Notes under the pieces: model-generated
Seen by the model: only the letters and a program-made list of their open reading frames with translations
Databases searched by the model: none
What the model was told of the DNA's origin: nothing
Assembly: GCA_030598125.1 (NCBI GenBank)
Contig: JAUVQN010000068.1
Coordinates: forward strand, 1 to 7,533
Source of the DNA: Coriobacteriia bacterium
GTDB lineage: Bacteria; Actinomycetota; Coriobacteriia; Anaerosomatales; JAUVQN01
Reading direction: 5' to 3'
DNA length: 7,533 nt
Position numbers and translations under genes: made by a program
Shown: one piece after another, positions 1 to 6,480 of the stretch
How positions within the stretch are numbered: the stretch's first letter is position 1
Layout: each line of letters begins with the position of its first letter

Positions 1-282
1 GCCCCGCGACCGGCGGCAGCGCGCGAGCTCGCGCGCGACGTCGATGTGGTCGTGGTGGTCGGCGGGCACAACTCGGGCAACACGACGAGGCTCGCGGAGA
101 TATGCAGGGCGGTGAACCCCCGCGTCCACCACGTCGAGACGGCCGAGGAGCTCGGGGCGGACTGGTTCTCCGGCGCGGAGGCGGTCGGGGTGACGGGTGG
201 TGCGTCGACGCCGCACGAGCAGATGAACCGCGTCATGGAGGCGATCCGCGAGATCGGCGAGTCAGCACCGGAGCCGCGGTGA
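1..282 (+). CDS. ispH: 4-hydroxy-3-methylbut-2-enyl diphosphate reductase (IspH/LytB), C-terminal 93 residues
   Basis: IspH is the last enzyme of the MEP isoprenoid pathway. It reduces HMBPP to IPP and DMAPP in the cytoplasm using a [4Fe-4S] cluster. The frame is open from base 1, so the gene is cut by the window edge. The three cluster cysteines and the catalytic glutamate of the family lie outside it. Two family signatures are visible: GGHNSGNTTRL at window residues 21-31, whose Ser25 and Asn27 match the diphosphate-binding Ser/Asn pair, and GVTGGASTP at residues 63-71, whose Ser69 matches the third binding serine. HHVETAEEL (43-51) is also typical. The second signature reads TGGAS where TAGAS is usual, and the usual Arg-Gln near the left edge reads Arg-Pro. 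The stop TGA overlaps the GTG start of the next gene by 4 bases. The GTG at 46 is internal and not the start. Confidence 0.93.
   Translation, partial: APRPAAARELARDVDVVVVVGGHNSGNTTRLAEICRAVNPRVHHVETAEELGADWFSGAEAVGVTGGASTPHEQMNRVMEAIREIGESAPEPR
270..273 (+). promoter_or_regulatory. Ribosome binding site (GGAG) for the DUF512-family gene
   Basis: GGAG ends 5 bases before the GTG at 279, inside the end of ispH. It supports GTG 279 as the real start. The open frame itself runs upstream to at least 102, but that part only shadows ispH in another frame. The same spacing is seen before der (GGAG at 1610-1613, ATG at 1619). Confidence 0.6.
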
Positions 283-1622
283 CCGCCCGCGGCGGCCTCG
301 TCGCCGCGGTCGAGCGCGAAAGCCCGGCGGAGCGGGCCGGGCTGTGTCCCGGGGATGTCGTCGAAGCCGTGGATGGCCGACCGCTGACGGACGTGCTCGT
401 GTGGTCGTGGGCGGCGGCGGAGGACCAGGTGGACGTGCGTGTCTCGTCGCCGGGCTCCCCCCCGCGACCGCTGGAGTTGGAGCGGGATCGCGGGGAGGCA
501 TGGGGCCTCGAGTTCGAAGGCGCGATCTTCGATGGCATCAGGACGTGCCGCAACGAGTGCACGTTCTGCTTCCTGGGAGGTCTTCCGGGCGGGTTGCGCC
601 CGAGCTTGTACCTGCGCGACGACGACTACCGACTCTCCTTCCTGTTCGGCAACTTCGTGACGCTGACGAATCTCGAGGACGCCGACGTGGCTCGGATCGT
701 CGAGATGCGGCTCACGCCGCTGCACGTATCGGTGCACGCGGCGGATGCAGATGTCCGACGACGACTCCTCTGCCCGCGGGAGGGCGACCGCGGGCTCGAG
801 CGGCTGGACGAACTACTCGCGGCAGACATCGAGGTGCATGCGCAGATCGTGCTCGTTCCGGGTGTGAACGACGGCCCGGTATTGGACGAGACCCTCGGGT
901 GGCTCGCGGCCAGGCCCGGTGTCGTGTCGGTCGGCATCGTGCCCGCCTCGTCGACGCGGCACACTCCCCGCGCGGGCGCGGCCTTGGATGCGGGGGCCGC
1001 CGCCGAGCTGTTGGGCGTCCTCGAGCCCTGGAGGACGCGGATGCGCTCGGAGCGTGGAGTGAGCTGGGTGCACGCGGCGGACGAGATGTGGCTCGCGGTG
1101 GGACGACCTCTTCCGCCGGGTATGGACTACGACGGATACCCGCAGTTCGAGAACGGGATCGGCCTGGTGAGGAGCTTCATCGACGAGTTCGGCGCTCTCG
1201 AAGCCTCTGGGGGGCACGGCCTGCGACCCGTCGGGACGCGGACGGACGGACGCCATCCGGCCCCGGTGCTCGTGACGGGCACGCTGTTCGCGCCGGTGCT
1301 CGAGGGCCTCGTGCGGGACTCGCTCGCCGAACATGGTATCCGCGTGCTCCCGGTACGGAACCGGTATCTTGGAGGCGACGTGTCCGTGGCGGGTCTCTTG
1401 ACCGGCGAGGACATCGTGCGGGCCGTTCGGGACCACGGGGGGAGGGGGGACTACTTCGTGCCGGAGGTCGTCTTCAACGACGACGGCGTGACGCTCGACG
1501 ACCAGACGGTCGAGATGCTTGCCGCCTCCACCGGTGGCGTCGTGCGTGCCGTCTCTGCGGACGCGCGAGGTCTGGTCGCGGCGCTGACGGGTACTGGAAG
1601 GGGATGGGTGGAGCACCGATGA
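279..1622 (+). CDS. DUF512-family protein: N-terminal PDZ-like domain plus radical-SAM core
   Basis: This is a 447-residue protein, close to the usual length of the family, whose function is not known. Residues about 5-55 are PDZ-like: they begin GGLVAAVERESPAERAGL and continue with PGDVVEAVDGRPL. A radical-SAM core follows, with cluster ligands Cys90, Cys94 and Cys97 in a CxxxCxxC motif (CRNECTFCF). Next come LRPSLYLRDDDYRLSFLFGNF (from about residue 106) and TLTNL (128-132), then SVHA (151-154) and QIVLVPGVNDG (189-199). The C-terminal DUF512 part includes VTGTLFAPVLE (332-342), AGLLTG (371-376) and LDDQT (406-410). I see no signal peptide or membrane segment, so it is probably cytoplasmic. 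The family usually has Val/Ile-Asp-Gln after the cluster motif, and here it is Leu-Gly-Gly. The GTG start overlaps the ispH stop, and the TGA stop overlaps the der ATG. Radical-SAM chemistry is likely from the motif, but the substrate is unknown. Confidence 0.9.
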   Translation: MTARGGLVAAVERESPAERAGLCPGDVVEAVDGRPLTDVLVWSWAAAEDQVDVRVSSPGSPPRPLELERDRGEAWGLEFEGAIFDGIRTCRNECTFCFLGGLPGGLRPSLYLRDDDYRLSFLFGNFVTLTNLEDADVARIVEMRLTPLHVSVHAADADVRRRLLCPREGDRGLERLDELLAADIEVHAQIVLVPGVNDGPVLDETLGWLAARPGVVSVGIVPASSTRHTPRAGAALDAGAAAELLGVLEPWRTRMRSERGVSWVHAADEMWLAVGRPLPPGMDYDGYPQFENGIGLVRSFIDEFGALEASGGHGLRPVGTRTDGRHPAPVLVTGTLFAPVLEGLVRDSLAEHGIRVLPVRNRYLGGDVSVAGLLTGEDIVRAVRDHGGRGDYFVPEVVFNDDGVTLDDQTVEMLAASTGGVVRAVSADARGLVAALTGTGRGWVEHR

Positions 1623-2926
1623 GCATCCCCATCGTCGCCATAGTGGGGCGCCCCAACGTCGGGAAGTCCACCTTGGTGAATCGACTCGCGGACGTGAAGG
1701 AGGCTATCGTCCACGAGTCGAGTGGCGTCACGAGGGATCGCAGCTATCATCGTGCGGACTGGAACGGCCGTGAGTTCATGCTGATCGACACGGGCGGGAT
1801 CCAGCTCGTCGACGACGACGTGTTCGGCGCTTCGATCCGGGCCCAAGCGCTGCTCGCGGCCGAGGAAGCCGACGTCGTCATAGTCCTAGTCGACGGCCGT
1901 TCGGGACCGACCGACGACGATGGCCAGGTCGCTCGACTCCTGAGCGGTTCGGGCAAGCCCGTGGTCCTCACGGCGAACAAGCTCGATACCCCCGGCGAGG
2001 TTGCGTCGATGCACGAGTTCTGGTCGCTGGGGCTCGGCGAACCGCATCCGGTGTCGGCCGTGCACGGGCACGGCACGGGTGACCTCCTCGACGTCGTGGT
2101 CGCCGCGCTGCCAGACGCGCCCACGATCGACGTGCCGGGAGCGATAGATGTAGCGATCGTCGGACGTCCGAATGCCGGGAAGTCGTCGCTGATGAACCGG
2201 CTCGTCGGGTTCGAGCGCGCCATCGTCGCCGAGTCGGCGGGGACCACGCGCGACGCGGTGGACACGGTGATCGAGCGGGACGGGCAGACGTACCGGTTCG
2301 TCGACACGGCGGGCCTGAGACGGCGCTCACAGATCGACGAGTCGGTGGAGTACTACGGGTTCGTGCGCGCCATGCGCGTGCTGGACCGCGCCGACGTCGC
2401 GCTCGTCGTCGTGGATTGCGGAGTAGGCATCACCACCCAGGACCAGCGGATCGCCTCATACGCGTGTGAGAAGGGATGTGCGATCGCGATCCTTCTGAAC
2501 AAGTGGGACCTGCTCGACTCAGAGGAGGCTCGCGAGCGGCTCGAGGCCGATCTGCCACTGAAGCTCGGATTCGTCTCCTTCGCGCCGATCGTGAGGACGA
2601 GCGCGAAGACCGGCAGAAGCGTCGGCCGCGTGTTCGCCGTCATCGACCACGTGCACGAGAACCACGTCCGCACACATGCGACGAAGGCGCTCAACCGTTT
2701 CCTCGCGGACCTGAGGGCCGAGGGGCACACGATCACATCACAGGGACGGACGCTGCGGCTCAAGTACGTGACGCAGACGCGTGTCGCTCCGCCCGGATTC
2801 ACGTTCTTCGCGAACCATCCGTCGCTCGTCGACGCGACGTATCGGCGATACCTGGAGAATCGCCTCCGGTCCTCGTTCGAGCTCGACGGGACGCCGGTCA
2901 TACTCCGATTCAGGAAGGGTGACTAG
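1619..2926 (+). CDS. der: Ribosome biogenesis GTPase Der (EngA)
   Basis: Der is an essential GTPase with two tandem G domains that acts in maturation of the 50S ribosomal subunit. The product is 435 residues, at the short end for the family. G domain 1 shows GRPNVGKS (10-17), GVTRDR (36-41), DTGG (57-60) and NKLD (120-123). G domain 2 shows GRPNAGKS (182-189), GTTRD (208-212), DTAG (229-232), NKWD (294-297) and SAK (328-330). The KH-like C-terminal domain spans about 350-435 and carries FFANHP, YRRYLENRLR and GTPVILRFR. The linker between the G domains is short (about residues 165-175), which accounts for the compact size. The second P-loop has Ala where Val is commoner, which should not harm nucleotide binding. 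The ATG overlaps the upstream stop as ATGA and has GGAG 5 bases before it. Identity is certain. Confidence 0.98.
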   Translation: MSIPIVAIVGRPNVGKSTLVNRLADVKEAIVHESSGVTRDRSYHRADWNGREFMLIDTGGIQLVDDDVFGASIRAQALLAAEEADVVIVLVDGRSGPTDDDGQVARLLSGSGKPVVLTANKLDTPGEVASMHEFWSLGLGEPHPVSAVHGHGTGDLLDVVVAALPDAPTIDVPGAIDVAIVGRPNAGKSSLMNRLVGFERAIVAESAGTTRDAVDTVIERDGQTYRFVDTAGLRRRSQIDESVEYYGFVRAMRVLDRADVALVVVDCGVGITTQDQRIASYACEKGCAIAILLNKWDLLDSEEARERLEADLPLKLGFVSFAPIVRTSAKTGRSVGRVFAVIDHVHENHVRTHATKALNRFLADLRAEGHTITSQGRTLRLKYVTQTRVAPPGFTFFANHPSLVDATYRRYLENRLRSSFELDGTPVILRFRKGD

Positions 2927-2934
2927 CCCTGGAC

Positions 2935-3588
2935 GTGGAGTCCGTCGCTCTCGCCCTCGCCGTGCTCGTCGGTGCCTACCTGCTTGGGGGGATACCGACC
3001 GCGTACGTCGTGGGGAAGCTCGTGTTCAAGACGGACATCCGCGAGTACGGTTCCGGCAATGTGGGTGCGACCAACGCCTACCGTGTGCTGGGGATGTGGC
3101 CCGGAGTGACCGTCGTCGTCCTCGACATGGCGAAGGGCTTCGCGGCCGTCGCCGTCGCAGCGTGGGTCTCTCCGGAGTCGTGGGAAGACTGGCTGATGGT
3201 CGGCGCGGCGCTGGCGGTCGTGGCCGGGCACACGTATACGCCTTTCCTCGGGTTCGCGGGCGGCAAAGGGATCGCCACCGGGGCGGGCGCGGTGCTCCGT
3301 CTGACACCCTGGTCGGTGGCACTGCTGGCCCCGGTCTTCTTCGGTGTGGTCCTGACGACGCGGATCGTGTCGCTGGGATCGCTGGCCATCGCGGTCCTGT
3401 ATCCCGTCACCGTGCTGCTACTCTATGCGGACAGGCCGGCGACGACGGTGTTCGCGTTCCTCGCGGCGCCGCTCGTCATCTGGCGACACAGGGGGAACAT
3501 CGGACGCATATTCAGCGGCGAGGAGCGGCGGATCTCGTTGCACTGGCGGGGTGTCCAGCGTACGAAGCGGGAGAGTGAGGACGCATGA
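2935..3588 (+). CDS. plsY: Acyl-phosphate:glycerol-3-phosphate acyltransferase PlsY
   Basis: PlsY is an integral membrane enzyme that moves an acyl chain from acyl-phosphate (made by PlsX) to sn-glycerol 3-phosphate, giving lysophosphatidic acid. This is the first acylation in bacterial phospholipid synthesis. The product is 217 residues with several hydrophobic segments (about 3-28, 55-77, 86-98, 125-141 and 146-182). All three family motifs are present: YGSGNVGATN (38-47), GHTYTPFLGFAGGKGIAT (98-115) and RHRGNIGR (184-191). In the last motif Gly187 stands where Glu is usual. The gene starts 8 bases after the der stop and ends in an ATGA overlap with gpsA, whose product makes its substrate. 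The start is uncertain. GTG 2935 is used here, but CTG 2929 lies at better distance from AGGAAGGG (2912-2919). An in-frame stop at 2920-2922 rules out anything further upstream. Confidence 0.96.
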   Translation: MESVALALAVLVGAYLLGGIPTAYVVGKLVFKTDIREYGSGNVGATNAYRVLGMWPGVTVVVLDMAKGFAAVAVAAWVSPESWEDWLMVGAALAVVAGHTYTPFLGFAGGKGIATGAGAVLRLTPWSVALLAPVFFGVVLTTRIVSLGSLAIAVLYPVTVLLLYADRPATTVFAFLAAPLVIWRHRGNIGRIFSGEERRISLHWRGVQRTKRESEDA

Positions 3589-4613
3589 GCAAGGTCGCGG
3601 TCATCGGCGCCGGTTCATGGGGCACCGCGTTCGCGGGTCTGCTGGGCGGAAAAGGCATCCAGGTGAACCTCCGGGCTCGGTCTCAGGAGGTCGCTCGCGG
3701 GATCGAGGATACCCGGCGCAATCCGCGCTACCTCTCCGATGTGGAACTGCCGGAGACCGTCCACGCGACGGTGGACTTCGAGGAGGCGCTCGACGGTGCC
3801 GACGTCCTCGTGTTCGCTACGCCGTCCCAGGCGGTGCGCGAGACGGCGACGTCCGTGGCGGCTATCTGCGCCGATGAGGCCGTGGCCGTGAGCCTGTCGA
3901 AGGGTCTCGAGGCGGGCACACGCCTGCGCATGACGGAGGTCCTCGGCGAGGTGTTCGGCGACATCGGGCGCACGGCGGCGCTCTCAGGGCCGAACCACGC
4001 CGAGGAGGTCTCGCGCGGCATCCCCTCCGCGACAGTCGTGGCCGCGTACGACGCGGATGTCGGCCTCGCACTGAGGGAGCTCTTCAACACGCCCGTGTTC
4101 CGCGTGTACACGAACGACGACGTCATCGGCGTCGAGATGGGTGGCGCGTCCAAGAACGTGATCGGGATCGCGTGCGGGGCCTCCGACGGACTCGGCTACG
4201 GAGACAACGCGAAGGCCGGTCTGATGACGCGCGGACTCGCCGAGATGACGCGGCTCGGTCGTGCCGTCGGCGCGAATCCCCTCACGTACATGGGTCTCGC
4301 GGGGATGGGCGACCTGATCGCCACGTGCACGTCTCGGCACAGCCGCAACCGCGCCCTTGGCGAGCTCGTCGCCAAAGGCGGCACGATGGATGACTTCTAC
4401 GAAGAGACCCACATGGTCGCGGAGGGCGCGATGAACGTCGTAGCCCTGGACGACCTGGGGCGTGCCCACGGCTGTGATATGCCCATCACGAGACTCGTGC
4501 GCGATACGCTGTACGAAGGCTACAGTGCGACCGACGCCGTCGCGGAGCTGATGGGCCGGACCGCGACGGACGAACTGCACGACCTCGGCCTCGTGGAGGG
4601 AGACGACTCGTGA
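3585..4613 (+). CDS. gpsA: NAD(P)H-dependent glycerol-3-phosphate dehydrogenase GpsA
   Basis: GpsA reduces dihydroxyacetone phosphate to sn-glycerol 3-phosphate, the backbone for phospholipids and the acceptor used by PlsY next door. It is cytoplasmic. The protein is 342 residues, normal for the family. The N-terminal Rossmann domain opens with GAGSWGTA (8-15). SLSKGLE (103-109) and LSGPNHAEEV (133-142) follow. GVEMGGASKNVIGIACG (182-198) includes Lys190, the expected catalytic lysine. The all-helical C-terminal domain has GLAGMGDLIATCTSRHSRN (237-255), with Arg254 and Asn255 at the substrate-binding position. The His in SGPNHAEE replaces the more common Ser-Phe form. ATG 3585 overlaps the plsY stop and has GAGG (3577-3580) 4 bases upstream. 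The stop overlaps the rpe GTG. Confidence 0.98.
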   Translation: MSKVAVIGAGSWGTAFAGLLGGKGIQVNLRARSQEVARGIEDTRRNPRYLSDVELPETVHATVDFEEALDGADVLVFATPSQAVRETATSVAAICADEAVAVSLSKGLEAGTRLRMTEVLGEVFGDIGRTAALSGPNHAEEVSRGIPSATVVAAYDADVGLALRELFNTPVFRVYTNDDVIGVEMGGASKNVIGIACGASDGLGYGDNAKAGLMTRGLAEMTRLGRAVGANPLTYMGLAGMGDLIATCTSRHSRNRALGELVAKGGTMDDFYEETHMVAEGAMNVVALDDLGRAHGCDMPITRLVRDTLYEGYSATDAVAELMGRTATDELHDLGLVEGDDS

Positions 4614-5293
4614 GCGACGCCGTCAAGATCTCGCCTTCGATCCTGTCCGCGGACTTCGGAGACCTGTCCCGGGCCGTGTACGTCGTGGAGGAGGTGGGAG
4701 CCGACAGCATCCACGTTGACGTGATGGACGGTCACTTCGTGTCGAACCTCACGATAGGACCACCGGTGATCAGATCGCTCAAGCGCAGCTGTACGGTCCC
4801 GCTGCACGCGCATCTGATGGTCGACAACCCGGACGACTCCCTCGATTGGTATCTCGACGCCGGCGTGGATGGCGTCACGGTCCACGTCGAGACCACGCGC
4901 CACCTGAACCGGGCGCTCGCCCACGCGAAGGAGTCCGGCGTGAAGGCCGGCGTCTCGTTGAATCCCTCCACGCCCATCGCAGCGCTCAGAGACGTGCTCG
5001 CGGACGCAGACCACGTCCTGCTGATGAGCGTGAACCCCGGTTTCGGCGGGCAGTCCTTCCTGCGCTCTGCGCTGCGGCGCCTGGACGAGCTCGTGGCGCT
5101 CGCGCGCGAGATGGGTGCGTCGCCGACGATCGAGATCGATGGCGGTATCACGGCCGCGAACGCGCCTGATGTGGTCAGAGAGGGCGCGCGCGTCCTCATC
5201 GCCGGCAACGCCGTGTTCGCCGCGGACGATCCCGGCGCGGCGCTGCGGGAGCTTCGGGCAGCGGCCGAGACCGGCCTCACGGCTCGGGACTGA
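4610..5293 (+). CDS. rpe: Ribulose-phosphate 3-epimerase
   Basis: Rpe interconverts D-ribulose 5-phosphate and D-xylulose 5-phosphate in the pentose phosphate pathway. The product is a 227-residue TIM-barrel protein of normal length. The signatures are SPSILSADF (9-16 region), HVDVMDGHFV (35-44), HLM (68-70), MSVNPGFGGQ (139-148), IEIDGGI (174-180) and AGNAVF (198-203). The metal ligands expected for the family are present: His35, Asp37, His68 and Asp177. The GTG start overlaps the gpsA stop (GTGA), and GGAGGG lies at 4595-4600, 9 bases upstream. The next gene, ribD, begins 20 bases downstream. Ribulose 5-phosphate is also the substrate of the RibB domain encoded at the right edge of the window, so placing rpe at the head of the riboflavin genes makes metabolic sense. 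The same order, rpe then ribD/ribG, is known in Mycobacterium and Corynebacterium. Confidence 0.98.
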   Translation: MSDAVKISPSILSADFGDLSRAVYVVEEVGADSIHVDVMDGHFVSNLTIGPPVIRSLKRSCTVPLHAHLMVDNPDDSLDWYLDAGVDGVTVHVETTRHLNRALAHAKESGVKAGVSLNPSTPIAALRDVLADADHVLLMSVNPGFGGQSFLRSALRRLDELVALAREMGASPTIEIDGGITAANAPDVVREGARVLIAGNAVFAADDPGAALRELRAAAETGLTARD

Positions 5294-5313
5294 CGACGGA
5301 GGGCTGTCCGGGC

Positions 5314-6429
5314 ATGCGCATCCAGGGCTCCGACGCCGCGAACGTCGCCGACCCGCACCTCCGCCGCGCGTACGAGCTCGCGACGCGGGGCGTCGGTCGT
5401 ACGGCGCCGAACCCTGCCGTCGGGTGCGTGGTCGTGAAGGACGGCCGGATCGTCGGTGAGGGCCACCACATCGCAGCGGGAGCGCCACACGCGGAGATCG
5501 AGGCTCTTCGCGACGCTGGCGGTGCCGCGCGGGGCGCGACGGTCTACGTCACGCTCGAGCCGTGCGATCACCATGGGCGGACACCTCCGTGCGTCGCCGC
5601 GCTGGTGGAGGCCGGCGTCGCCGACGTCGTGATCGGGATGAAGGATCCCGACACCCGGGTGAGCGGCGGGGGCGCGGTCGCCCTCGCGGAGGCGGGCGTG
5701 ACCGTGCGCATGGCGGAGGACCCCGGGCCCTTCGAGCGCCTGAACGCACCGTGGCTCCACGCCATCGAGACCGGGCGGCCATGGGTCCGTGCGAAGGTGG
5801 CTGTGACGCTCGACGGGCGCGTGGCGCTGCGCCCAGGCGTCCGGTCGCGGCTCACACGCGGGGGTGGGTACGTCACGTCGCTCGCCCGAGGGGTAGCCGA
5901 CGCCGTCATGGTGGGCGCGTCCACGCTCGAGATCGATCGCCCGCGACTCACGGCTCGGGCTGAGGACGGTCGACCCTTGGAGCGACAGCCCATCCGAGTC
6001 GTCCTGTGCCGATCGTCGCTGCCCTCGCCGGACGCGGTCCGCGCGCTCTCCGAGGGTGGGGCCATCGTCCTGCTCGCACCCGACGGTCTCGAGCGCGAGA
6101 CTCCGAGATCCTCGGATCGTACCGCTGGCGCCCGCATCATCCGCTACGACGCCGGTGCGGGCCTCGACGGTGCCCTTCTCGCACTGGCTTCAGAGGACGT
6201 GGAGCACGTGCTCGTCGAGCCGGGTCCTCGATTGCTCACCTCACTGTGGGACGAGGGCCTCATCGATCAGCTAGTGCTCGTGCACGCGGGCGGGATGGCT
6301 GGACGGGCGGCGCCCGCGCTCTACCGCGGGGGGACGGAGCCTGAGGCCGACGAGCTCGTCCAGGGGATGGTCGCCGTCGAAGCAGGCCTGGTCGGGGGCG
6401 ACGCGGCGACGGTCTGGGAGCCTGTCTGA
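5314..6429 (+). CDS. ribD: Bifunctional riboflavin deaminase/reductase RibD (reductase half divergent)
   Basis: RibD carries out two consecutive steps of riboflavin synthesis: deamination of the diaminopyrimidine made from GTP, then reduction of its ribosyl chain. The protein is 371 residues, normal for the family. The deaminase domain (about 14-150) has the zinc site intact: HAE (59-61) and PCDHHGRTPPC (83-93), giving His59, Cys84 and Cys93. YVTLEP and KDPDTRVSGGG also fit. The reductase domain (about 157-371) keeps KVAVTLDGRVA (161-171), VMVGAST (198-204), RPRLTAR (209-215) and LVEPGPRLL. It departs from the family consensus in several places: the usual Ser-x-Trp-Ile-Thr reads SRLTRG, Asp-Asp-Pro reads DRP, and the Ala-Pro before the late glycine reads AGGMAG. 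GGAGGG at 5298-5303 lies 10 bases before ATG 5314. Identity is secure from the deaminase half; reductase activity is likely but less certain. Confidence 0.94.
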   Translation: MRIQGSDAANVADPHLRRAYELATRGVGRTAPNPAVGCVVVKDGRIVGEGHHIAAGAPHAEIEALRDAGGAARGATVYVTLEPCDHHGRTPPCVAALVEAGVADVVIGMKDPDTRVSGGGAVALAEAGVTVRMAEDPGPFERLNAPWLHAIETGRPWVRAKVAVTLDGRVALRPGVRSRLTRGGGYVTSLARGVADAVMVGASTLEIDRPRLTARAEDGRPLERQPIRVVLCRSSLPSPDAVRALSEGGAIVLLAPDGLERETPRSSDRTAGARIIRYDAGAGLDGALLALASEDVEHVLVEPGPRLLTSLWDEGLIDQLVLVHAGGMAGRAAPALYRGGTEPEADELVQGMVAVEAGLVGGDAATVWEPV

Positions 6430-6480
6430 GCTCTTCCCAAGTGGTAGAGTTGTGTGCGCCGAGCGCAAGGTAGGTGTCGC
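6430..6480 (+). promoter_or_regulatory. ribD-ribE intergenic gap with weak promoter-like hexamer and small hairpin
   Basis: These 51 bases are the longest non-coding stretch in the window. TAGAGT at 6445-6450 resembles a -10 box (4 of 6 matches to TATAAT), but no good -35 is seen 16-18 bases upstream. TGCGC (6455-6459) and GCGCA (6463-6467) form a perfect 5-bp stem with a 3-base loop, just before the Shine-Dalgarno-like bases AAGG (6467-6470) and TAGG (6471-6474) that precede the ribE ATG at 6481. The gap is too short for an FMN riboswitch and has no U-tract terminator. Promoter activity is a guess. Confidence 0.25.

Noticed and set aside
813..1616. A 267-codon minus-strand frame opposite the DUF512 gene.
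   Set aside because: Its His/Arg/Pro-rich composition without motifs indicates an antisense shadow.
344..1618. The der reading frame stays open upstream through nearly all of the DUF512 gene, giving an apparent 860-residue protein.
   Set aside because: The upstream part is Arg/Gly/Ala-rich and shows no family motifs, while the overlapping DUF512 frame is fully conserved. Der homology begins exactly at ATG 1619. Stops are rare in alternative frames of G+C-rich DNA.
2781..3578. A 265-codon plus-strand frame overlapping the end of der and most of plsY.
   Set aside because: It is out of frame with both conserved genes and rich in Arg/Gly/Ser, with no family motif.
4520..5760. Two long open frames on the minus strand (322 and 342 codons) across rpe and ribD.
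   Set aside because: They lie opposite two well-conserved genes, have Arg/Pro/Ser-rich translations without recognisable domains, and are expected by-products of high-G+C codon use.
6429..6467. A transcription terminator between ribD and ribE.
   Set aside because: The stems are only 5-6 bp and no U-tract follows. The downstream gene belongs to the same pathway.
6454..6480. An upstream in-frame start for ribE at 6454 adding nine residues.
   Set aside because: Riboflavin synthases begin MFTG, the added residues have no homology, and the Shine-Dalgarno-like bases sit just before ATG 6481.
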